21,502 nt of DNA from Burkholderiales bacterium (GTDB taxonomy: Bacteria; Pseudomonadota; Gammaproteobacteria; Burkholderiales; JAEUMW01): positions 1 to 21,502 of the forward strand of contig JAEUMX010000301.1 of NCBI GenBank assembly GCA_016791285.1. Reading direction: 5' to 3'. The translations under genes were made by a program, and so were the position numbers. The notes beneath the pieces were generated by a model. That model worked only from the letters and a program-made list of their open reading frames with translations. It searched no databases and had not been told where the DNA came from. Shown piece by piece: positions 15,723-21,502 of this stretch; position 1 is the first letter of the stretch, and each line of letters begins with the position of its first letter.

Positions 15723-17609
15723 GTGCACCCGCGCACCCACATCGGCAAGTACGAGATCCAGGGCGTACTGGGTCAGGGTGGGATGGGCGTCGTGTACCAG
15801 GCTCTCGACCCCTTCATCCGGAGGCTCGTCGCGATCAAGACCATCGAGAAGGCGCGCCTCGACGCCGCCGCCCAGCGCATGGGAATGGTGCGCTTCCGCA
15901 ACGAGGCGCAGGCGGCCGGTCGCCTGCTGCATCCCGGCATCGTCGCCGTGTACGATTACGGCGAGGACGACGAGGTTGCCTACATCGTGATGGAGTACGT
16001 GCGCGGCAAGTCCCTGCACGAACACCTTTCCCACGAGACCCAGTACGACCTCGCCGAGGCATGGCAAATCCTGAGTCAGCTGCTCGATGCGATCGGCTAC
16101 TCCCATGCCCAGGGCGTCGTGCATCGGGATCTCAAGCCCGCCAACATCCTCATCAACGAGGATGGCCGCATCAAGGTCAGCGACTTCGGCATCGCCCGCG
16201 TCGATGCCAACCAGTTCACCGAAGTCGGGGAAGTGGTCGGGACGCCCTACTACATGTCACCCGAGCAGGTGTTGGGTGGCCCCATCGATCAGCGCGCCGA
16301 TCTGTATGCGGTGGGCATCATCTGCTACCAGCTGCTCACGGGTCGGCGCCCCTTCGCGGGCACGCCGATGGAGGTGATGCAGCAGGTCATCGACTTCATG
16401 CCCGTCGACCCCTCGCGGCTCAACCCCGACCTGCCGCGCGACCTCGACCGCGTCATGCGCATCATGCTCGCGAAGCGGCCCGAAGACCGGTTCCAGAGCG
16501 CGCGGGAACTCGCCGATCGACTGCGCCAGACGCTCGACGTAGCACTCGCCCCGGCCGGCGCGGCGGCGTCGACGGCAGACCTGCCGACACAGCCATCCCT
16601 GCCGAGGCTGTCGGCTGCGCCGCATGTTGCCGGTATCGAGCCGCCGGCGACGGCTTCCCTCACCCCGGAGCCGGCGTCCGCGGCACCCGCGCCCGAGCCT
16701 CGCCGGCCGCGCGTGCTCTTCGTCGACGACGACGAACGCATCTTGAATGCGCTCCGGTCGCTCGCCCGACCGGAGTACGAGGTGACCACCGCAGCGGACG
16801 GCGAGCAGGCGCTCGAGGCCTTGCAGGGTGGCACCTTCGACGTCGTCGTGAGCGACCAGCGGATGCCGAAGATGACCGGCGTGGAGCTGCTGCGCCGGGT
16901 GCGCGACACCGCACCCGAGACCGTGCGCCTGCTGCTCACCGGATATTCCGATCTCGCCGCCATGGTCGGTTCGATCAACGACGGCGAGATCTATCGCTTC
17001 GTGAGCAAACCCTGGGACAACCAGGAGCTCGCCGCGATCCTCAGGGAAGCCGTGACCCTGGCCGGTGCGCTGCGCGACCTGCGTAGCGACCCCGCGCCCG
17101 TGCTCGAGGTCGACGGGACGCTGCTCGTGGTGGAACGCGAGCCGGCTCTGATCCGCGCCGTACGCGAGCTCTTCGGCCGCCGGCACAAAGTGCTGTACGC
17201 GCCGAGCGCGGACAACGCGCTGGACCTCATGCTGAACGAGGACGTCGCGGTCCTGCTGGCGGACATCGACGGCCACCAGGCCCAGGTCACGACCATGCTC
17301 AAGCTGCTCAAACAGGAGCAGCCGCAGATGCTGGCGGTCGTTGCCACCGCTGCATCGGACTCCGAGCTGCTCGTCGAGCTCATCAACCAGGCCCAGATTC
17401 ACCGCCTGCTCAACAAGCCGTTCGATCCCAAGGTGCTCAAGGCGCACATCGAATCGGCCATGGCACGCCATCGCACGCTGCGCCAGACCCCCGCGCTGGC
17501 GCGCCGCCAGCGGACCGAACCACCGCCTGCGGCGGTGTGCGAATCGAGCGTCGGCCAGAACATCCTCGGCAAGCTCAAGCTGCTGCGGCGTCGCGTCGCC
17601 GGCGCTTGA
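15723..17609 (+). CDS. Ser/Thr protein kinase fused to two receiver domains (STPK-REC-REC)
   Basis: A 628-residue soluble protein with no membrane segment. Residues 10-270 are a complete Hanks-type kinase: glycine loop GQGGMG (17-22), K39 in VAIKT, likely C-helix glutamate E61, HRDLKPAN (134-141, catalytic D136), D154-F155-G156 and SPEQ (179-182). A Pro/Ala linker (275-328) follows. REC1 (329-450) has the acidic patch D335-D337, phospho-acceptor D378 in VVSDQRMP, T407 in LLLTGYSD and K429 in SKPWD. This is the receiver subtype often fused to HD-GYP domains. Residues 464-585 resemble a second receiver with D514 in LLADID, T542 and K565 in NKPFD, but with E471-R472 in place of the acidic pair. 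The C-terminal tail is Arg-rich. It is most likely phosphorylated by the upstream histidine kinase; its kinase targets are unknown. Confidence 0.9.
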   Translation: MHPRTHIGKYEIQGVLGQGGMGVVYQALDPFIRRLVAIKTIEKARLDAAAQRMGMVRFRNEAQAAGRLLHPGIVAVYDYGEDDEVAYIVMEYVRGKSLHEHLSHETQYDLAEAWQILSQLLDAIGYSHAQGVVHRDLKPANILINEDGRIKVSDFGIARVDANQFTEVGEVVGTPYYMSPEQVLGGPIDQRADLYAVGIICYQLLTGRRPFAGTPMEVMQQVIDFMPVDPSRLNPDLPRDLDRVMRIMLAKRPEDRFQSARELADRLRQTLDVALAPAGAAASTADLPTQPSLPRLSAAPHVAGIEPPATASLTPEPASAAPAPEPRRPRVLFVDDDERILNALRSLARPEYEVTTAADGEQALEALQGGTFDVVVSDQRMPKMTGVELLRRVRDTAPETVRLLLTGYSDLAAMVGSINDGEIYRFVSKPWDNQELAAILREAVTLAGALRDLRSDPAPVLEVDGTLLVVEREPALIRAVRELFGRRHKVLYAPSADNALDLMLNEDVAVLLADIDGHQAQVTTMLKLLKQEQPQMLAVVATAASDSELLVELINQAQIHRLLNKPFDPKVLKAHIESAMARHRTLRQTPALARRQRTEPPPAAVCESSVGQNILGKLKLLRRRVAGA

Positions 17610-17680
17610 CGCGTCCGCCCCCGCCCGGCACTCGCGTCCGCGGGTTGCGCGGCATGCGCCGGATGGCCTATCGTGCCTGC

Positions 17681-18223
17681 ATGACGCCCCGCCGCGCCGA
17701 CCTCGAGGCCCTGATACGGACCGTACCGAACTTCCCTAAGCCAGGGATCCTGTTCCGGGACATCACCACACTGCTGCGCGATCCGGCGGGTTTTCGCGCC
17801 TGCATCGACGCTCTGGCGGAAGCGGTTGCGCCTTACGACTTTGCCCGCATCCTCGGCATCGAATCGCGCGGGTTCATCGTCGGCGCGGCGCTCGCGCAGT
17901 GTCTCGGTCGCGGGTTCGTGCCGATCCGGAAGGCGGGCAAACTGCCGGCCGAGAACTTCGGTCACGACTACGAGCTCGAGTACGGCACGGATCGCGTGGA
18001 GATGCACGCAGACGCGCTCGATCCGGGTGAGCGCGTGCTGTTGGTGGATGATCTGCTCGCCACCGGCGGCACGGCACTCGCCGCCTGCAATCTGATCGCA
18101 ATGGCGGGAGCACGGGTCGCCGCCACGGCGTTCGTGATCGAGCTCGAAGGGCTCGCCGGTCGGTCGCGCCTGGCGGCCCTGCCGGTCCCGGTGGTGTCGA
18201 TCGTGGCGTTCGCGGCGGGGTAG
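17681..18223 (+). CDS. apt: Adenine phosphoribosyltransferase
   Basis: Apt salvages adenine with PRPP to make AMP in the cytoplasm. ATG 17681 gives 180 residues (E. coli 183) starting just before the conserved VPNFPKPGILFRDITTLL. An in-frame ATG nine codons upstream (17654) is possible but would add atypical residues. The IESRGFIVGAALA block (60-72) and IRKAGKLP (82-89) are Apt-specific, and the PRPP loop is VLLVDDLLATGGTA (119-132). No clear Shine-Dalgarno is seen. It lies 71 bases after the kinase gene and ends just before a strong terminator, so it may be the last gene of that transcript or have its own promoter. Together with purH and purD it covers both de novo synthesis and salvage of purines. 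Confidence 0.95.
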   Translation: MTPRRADLEALIRTVPNFPKPGILFRDITTLLRDPAGFRACIDALAEAVAPYDFARILGIESRGFIVGAALAQCLGRGFVPIRKAGKLPAENFGHDYELEYGTDRVEMHADALDPGERVLLVDDLLATGGTALAACNLIAMAGARVAATAFVIELEGLAGRSRLAALPVPVVSIVAFAAG

Positions 18224-18250
18224 TGAGTACCGGCAGTTCGTCCAAGAATA

Positions 18251-18276
18251 AAGCCGGCGGGAAGCCGGCCTTTTTT
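18251..18276 (+). terminator. Rho-independent terminator after apt, possibly bidirectional
   Basis: GCCGGC (18253-18258), loop GGGAA, GCCGGC (18264-18269), then C and six T (18271-18276). It lies between convergent apt (+) and the cytochrome gene (-). On the minus strand the same stem is followed by TTTATT, so it may also end the cytochrome message. The small hairpin CTTGC-TTC-GCAAG at 18277-18289 lies beside it. Confidence 0.88.
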
Positions 18277-18295
18277 CTTGCTTCGCAAGATCCCG

Positions 18296-18610
18296 CTAGT
18301 GCGCGAGGACCCACTTCACCAACTGTTGCGCCTGCGCTTCGCTGACGTTGTTGGGCGGCATGGGAATCTGCCCCCACGCGCCGCTGCCGCCTTTGAGGAC
18401 CTTCTGCACCAGAGTTGCCTCGGCCGCCTTGTCACCCTTGTACTTGGCCGCGATCTCCTTGTAGCTGGGACCGACCACCTTCTTGTCGACTGCATGACAG
18501 GCGAGACAGCCGCTCTTCTGCGCAAGCTCCATATTGGCGTCGGCGGCCATCGCAGTGCCCGTCACGAACAAGCCTGCGGCGAGCAAGGCTCCGATCCGAA
18601 CTGAGTTCAT
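18296..18610 (-). CDS. Periplasmic class I c-type cytochrome (c551/c552-like)
   Basis: A 104-residue precursor whose ATG (complement of 18608-18610) follows AGGGGA on the minus strand. An Ala-rich signal peptide (1 to about 23, likely cleaved after AMA) exports it. The mature protein of about 81 residues carries one heme site, C35-L-A-C38-H39 in SGCLACHAVD, followed by KKVVGPSYKEIAAKYKGD. The sixth ligand is M84 in WGQIPMPPN. Size and the GPSY and IPMPPN blocks match the small electron shuttles of the Pseudomonas c551 / Nitrosomonas c552 type, which carry electrons between the bc1 complex and terminal oxidases or nitrite reductase. The exact partner cannot be read from the neighbours. It is on the same strand as, and 100 bases downstream of, the YyaL-like gene. 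Confidence 0.9.
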   Translation of the reverse strand: MNSVRIGALLAAGLFVTGTAMAADANMELAQKSGCLACHAVDKKVVGPSYKEIAAKYKGDKAAEATLVQKVLKGGSGAWGQIPMPPNNVSEAQAQQLVKWVLAH

Positions 18611-18645
18611 GCGTTTCCCCTCACTGTTTGTTGGCGAGCGCACCG

Positions 18646-18651
18646 ATTGTA
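18646..18651 (-). promoter_or_regulatory. Possible -10 box for the cytochrome gene
   Basis: The minus strand reads TACAAT here, about 36 bases before the cytochrome start. No good -35 hexamer is present at 16-18 bases, so either an activator is needed or the gene is read from the upstream YyaL-like gene. Confidence 0.35.
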
Positions 18652-18710
18652 GCCCAGCCGCCGCGCAAGGTCCCGCAATAACCGTCTCGCAGTGCCGCAC
18701 CAGGAGCATG

Positions 18711-20771
18711 TCAGTCCGGCGTCGCCGCCGCCCGATCGATGAGCCGCTCGAGATCGCTCAGCGTGGCGATCGGCGGCCCGCAGCTCGCGCCCTCGCAGAC
18801 CCAGGCGGCGACGCCTGCGCCGGCGACCGGCTTTGCCAGCACCTGCGGCAGAGCGGTCGCGTCGGCGGGTATCGCGAAGACGAGCGTGGCGGGCCGATAG
18901 ATCCGCGCCAACGCCCGCCGCCACGCCTCGACCTCGCTCCGGGCACCGCGCAGCACCACGATGCGCGGCGGCGCCAGTTGCTCGTCGAGTGCGGTCAGCA
19001 GCGACGAGTATGCCGTCGGTTGGCGCTCGAACCCGCTTTGGAACAGCCGCAGCGTCCGCTCGCTGGCGGCAAGGTAGCGCGACTCGCCGACGAGGTGCCC
19101 GAGCCGCTGCAGCGCGAAGGCCGCGACCCCGTTGCCCGACGGGGTGGCGTTATCGTGGCCTGGCTTCGGGCGCATGATGAGCGCTTCGTGATCGCGGCTG
19201 GTGAAGGCGAATCCGCCGGTTTGCGCGTCCTCGAACTTGTCCAGCAGCGCATCCGCCAACCGGCAGGCGAATGCGAGATCGTCGGACCGCCAGCGCGTCT
19301 CCAGCAATTCGAGCACCCCTGCGAGCAGGAACGCGTAGTCATCGAGATACGCGTTCAAATGCGCCCGGCCGTCCTTGCTGGTGGCGAGCAGGCGACCTCC
19401 GGACCACATCCGCCCGCGCAGGAAATCGAGCGCCGCCACGGCCGATTCGAGCCAGTCGTCGCGGCCGAAGACGCGGGCGGCGCGGGCCATTCCCGCGATC
19501 ATCAGCCCGTTCCAGCTGGTGAGGATCTTTTCGTCGCGGCCGGGGCGGACACGCTGCTCGCGCACCTGGAAGAGCTTCGTCCGAGCGCTCGTGAGCAGGC
19601 GCTCACACTCCGCCAATGGCCTGCCCGTGCTCGCAGCCACCTCCAGGAGCGGTCGGCTGACGCGCAGGTGCCAGTACCGGCCTTCGAAATTCGCGGGGCG
19701 GTCGAGGCCGTAGTGCGGTGCCATCACCGCGTACTCTTCCGCTGTGAGAACGGCGCGAACCTCGTCCGGTGTCCAGACGTAGTACTTTCCTTCCTCGTGC
19801 TCCGAGTCCGCGTCCAGGGTGGAATAGTAGGCACCGGCAGGCGATTGCATCTCGCGGCGGATCCAGCTCACGGTCTGCTCCGCCACGCGCTCGAACAGCG
19901 GCTTGCGCGTCACCAGCCAGGCATCGGCGATGAGCGCGAGCAGTTGCGCGTTGTCGTAGAGCATCTTCTCGAAGTGCGGAATGGTCCACTCGGTGTCGAC
20001 GCTGTAGCGGCAGAACCCGCCGCCGAGCTGGTCGTAGATCCCGCCTTCCGCCATCTTTTCGAGGGTATGGGTGGCGACGCGGATCGCCGCCTCGTCGCCC
20101 CGCGCGACGCCGCGCCGCAGACACAGCGCGAGCTCGGCCGGATGCGAGAACTTCGGCGCATCGCCGAAGCCGCCGTGGACCGGATCGAAGCTCTGCCGGT
20201 GACTCTTGACCGCAACGTCCAGGATGGCGGGATCGAACCGTGACGACGTCGCCGCCGGCGCCTGGGGCACGGTGCTCGCCAGCGCGGCGAGGAGCGAAGC
20301 GTTCTGCGCGCCGATCGCTGCACCTTTGGTGTGGAAGGCTTCCGCGATGCGCGGCAGCAGATCGAGGAAACCGGGCAGGTTGTAGCGCGAGCGCTTCGGG
20401 AAGTAGGTGCCGCCGAAGAACGGATTCTGGTCCGGCGTGAGGAACATCGTCAGCGGCCATCCACCGCTGCGCTGGGTCAGCAGGGCATGGGCGGTCTGAT
20501 AGATCTGATCGAGGTCCGGGCGCTCTTCGCGGTCGACCTTCACGTTCACGAAATCGCGGTTCATTGCCGCCGCGACCTCCGCATCCTCGAAGCACTCATG
20601 CGCCATCACGTGGCACCAGTGGCATGCGGAATAGCCGATCGACAGCAGGATCGGCTTGTCCTCCGCGCGCGCTTTCGCGAGCGCTTCCGCGCCCCACGGA
20701 TACCAGTCGACCGGGTTCTCGGCGTGCTGCTGCAGGTAAGGGGAGGTTTCCCCGGCAAGGCGATTGGGCAT
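18711..20771 (-). CDS. YyaL/DUF255 thioredoxin-fold protein (spermatogenesis-associated protein 20 family)
   Basis: A 686-residue cytosolic protein; start ATG at 20771 (complement) with a strong AGGAGGAG site about five bases upstream. The N-terminal DUF255 thioredoxin-like domain (1 to about 165) is nearly invariant in the family: [20 protein letters not shown], then [20 protein letters not shown] with the C50-H-W-C53 motif, [15 protein letters not shown] and [12 protein letters not shown]. The rest resembles an (alpha/alpha) six-hairpin sugar-epimerase/glycosidase fold, including [32 protein letters not shown] and [14 protein letters not shown]. Bacterial and human homologues are of similar length; the biochemical function is not established despite the conserved CxxC. 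It is divergent from the metY-like gene, with 102 bases between the starts. Confidence 0.9.
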   Translation of the reverse strand: MPNRLAGETSPYLQQHAENPVDWYPWGAEALAKARAEDKPILLSIGYSACHWCHVMAHECFEDAEVAAAMNRDFVNVKVDREERPDLDQIYQTAHALLTQRSGGWPLTMFLTPDQNPFFGGTYFPKRSRYNLPGFLDLLPRIAEAFHTKGAAIGAQNASLLAALASTVPQAPAATSSRFDPAILDVAVKSHRQSFDPVHGGFGDAPKFSHPAELALCLRRGVARGDEAAIRVATHTLEKMAEGGIYDQLGGGFCRYSVDTEWTIPHFEKMLYDNAQLLALIADAWLVTRKPLFERVAEQTVSWIRREMQSPAGAYYSTLDADSEHEEGKYYVWTPDEVRAVLTAEEYAVMAPHYGLDRPANFEGRYWHLRVSRPLLEVAASTGRPLAECERLLTSARTKLFQVREQRVRPGRDEKILTSWNGLMIAGMARAARVFGRDDWLESAVAALDFLRGRMWSGGRLLATSKDGRAHLNAYLDDYAFLLAGVLELLETRWRSDDLAFACRLADALLDKFEDAQTGGFAFTSRDHEALIMRPKPGHDNATPSGNGVAAFALQRLGHLVGESRYLAASERTLRLFQSGFERQPTAYSSLLTALDEQLAPPRIVVLRGARSEVEAWRRALARIYRPATLVFAIPADATALPQVLAKPVAGAGVAAWVCEGASCGPPIATLSDLERLIDRAAATPD

Positions 20772-20831
20772 GGCAGGCTCCTCCTCGAAAGGGAGACCGA
20801 CGCGACGGCGATTGGTTGCGGCGCAGTTGGC

Positions 20832-20837
20832 TATACT
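20832..20837 (+). promoter_or_regulatory. Candidate -10 box for the metY-like gene
   Basis: TATACT lies 36 bases upstream of the ATG in the divergent intergenic region. A poor TTGGTT (20812-20817) sits only 14 bases away, so the -35 is unclear. The strong AAGGAG ribosome site is at 20860-20865. Confidence 0.4.
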
Positions 20838-20873
20838 GCCGGGCTAGGCCGACGCACCAAAGGAGAACCGCCC

Positions 20874-21502
20874 ATGAAGATCGAGACCCTCGCCGTCCAC
20901 GGCGGCTACACCCCAGAGCCCACCACGAAGGCGGTCGCCGTCCCCATTTACCAGACCACCTCCTATGCGTTCGACGACACCCAGCACGGGGCCGATCTCT
21001 TCGACCTCAAGGTGAAGGGGAACATCTACACGCGCATCATGAACCCCACGACCGACGTGCTGGAGCAGCGGCTCGCGGCCATGGAAGGCGGCATCGGCGG
21101 CCTTGCGCTGGCCTCCGGCATGGCGGCGACCACGTATGCGATCTTCACCATCACCGAGGCGGGGGACAACATCGTCACCTCGAGCACGCTCTACGGCGGC
21201 ACCTACAATCTGTTTGCGCACACGCTGCCCCAGTACGGCATCGAGGTGCGATTCGCCGACCACCGCGACCCGGCGAGCTTCGCGCGGCTGATCGACTCAC
21301 GCACGAAGCTCGTCTTCTGCGAATCCATCGGCAATCCGCTCGGCAACGTGGTCGATTTCGGCGCGCTGGCCGACGTCGCGCATGCCGGAGGCGTGCCGTT
21401 GATCGTCGACAACACGGTGCCGACGCCGTACCTGTGCCGCCCCTTCGAGCACGGAGCCGATATCGTCGTGCACGCGCTCACCAAGTATCTCGGCGGCCAC
21501 GG
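20874..21502 (+). CDS. metY: O-acetylhomoserine sulfhydrylase-type PLP enzyme, 5' part (runs off right edge)
   Basis: The frame is open from ATG 20874, eight bases after AAGGAG, to the window end (209 residues of an expected ~430). It is a fold-type I Cys/Met metabolism PLP enzyme. Visible are [20 protein letters not shown] at the N-terminus, the phosphate-binding Y52 and R54 in [21 protein letters not shown], the D179 that binds the pyridine nitrogen in [12 protein letters not shown], and the Schiff-base lysine K204 in [12 protein letters not shown] at the very edge. The [14 protein letters not shown] insert is typical of O-acetylhomoserine aminocarboxypropyltransferases (MetY), which make homocysteine from O-acetylhomoserine and sulfide, rather than MetB or MetC. 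O-succinylhomoserine sulfhydrylase (MetZ) is the main alternative. Confidence 0.88.
   Translation, partial: MKIETLAVHGGYTPEPTTKAVAVPIYQTTSYAFDDTQHGADLFDLKVKGNIYTRIMNPTTDVLEQRLAAMEGGIGGLALASGMAATTYAIFTITEAGDNIVTSSTLYGGTYNLFAHTLPQYGIEVRFADHRDPASFARLIDSRTKLVFCESIGNPLGNVVDFGALADVAHAGGVPLIVDNTVPTPYLCRPFEHGADIVVHALTKYLGGH

Noticed and set aside
18534..20243. 569-codon plus-strand frame opposite the YyaL-like gene
   Set aside because: It is antisense to a clear DUF255 protein with conserved CHWC and [13 protein letters not shown] motifs; the plus translation is low-complexity Arg/Glu/Ala and has no family features.
1..21502. CRISPR arrays, insertion sequences, integrase or attachment sites
   Set aside because: No regularly spaced direct repeats, transposase-like proteins or terminal inverted repeats were seen. 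Gene content and composition are uniform.

Overview
This is a GC-rich (about two thirds G+C by eye), densely packed chromosomal segment from a Gram-negative, aerobically respiring bacterium, most likely a betaproteobacterium. The order murU / pepP-ubiH / dusB-fis-purH, a short (~77 aa) Fis, a MurU-type nucleotidyltransferase, oxygen-dependent HemF and UbiH, and a small c551/c552-type cytochrome all fit that group. No tRNA, rRNA, insertion sequence, prophage or CRISPR array is visible, and base use is even throughout, so most of the window reads as core genome rather than an island.

Layout. Positions 1-8187 (all +) hold the 3' part of a murU-like gene, pepP overlapping ubiH, a gap with a likely promoter, dusB overlapping fis, then purH, purD and hemF. 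Positions 8188-8576 are the only gap over 300 bases. It holds a rod-shaped RNA fold that resembles 6S RNA, a strong intrinsic terminator, and a sigma70-type promoter whose -35 box lies inside a perfect 7-1-7 palindrome. Positions 8577-13808 are a complete branched-chain amino-acid-type ABC transporter (livK-livH-livM-livG-livF) ending with a yjbQ-family gene. Positions 13941-17609 are a two-gene signalling cassette: a membrane histidine kinase without a receiver, followed 12 bases later by a Ser/Thr kinase fused to two receiver-like domains. Then come apt (+) and a terminator, followed on the minus strand by a c-type cytochrome and a YyaL/DUF255 thioredoxin-fold protein. The latter is divergent from a metY-like O-acetylhomoserine sulfhydrylase gene that runs off the right edge.

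How the genes work together. The left third is housekeeping: peptidoglycan recycling, peptide turnover, ubiquinone, tRNA modification plus Fis, late purine synthesis and heme. The middle imports an amino-acid-like solute. The HK/STPK-REC-REC pair is the most unusual system here: gene order suggests His-Asp phosphotransfer onto a protein that also carries an intact eukaryotic-type kinase, with a second, degenerate receiver behind it. The 6S-like RNA candidate and the palindromic livK operator are the best non-coding signals.
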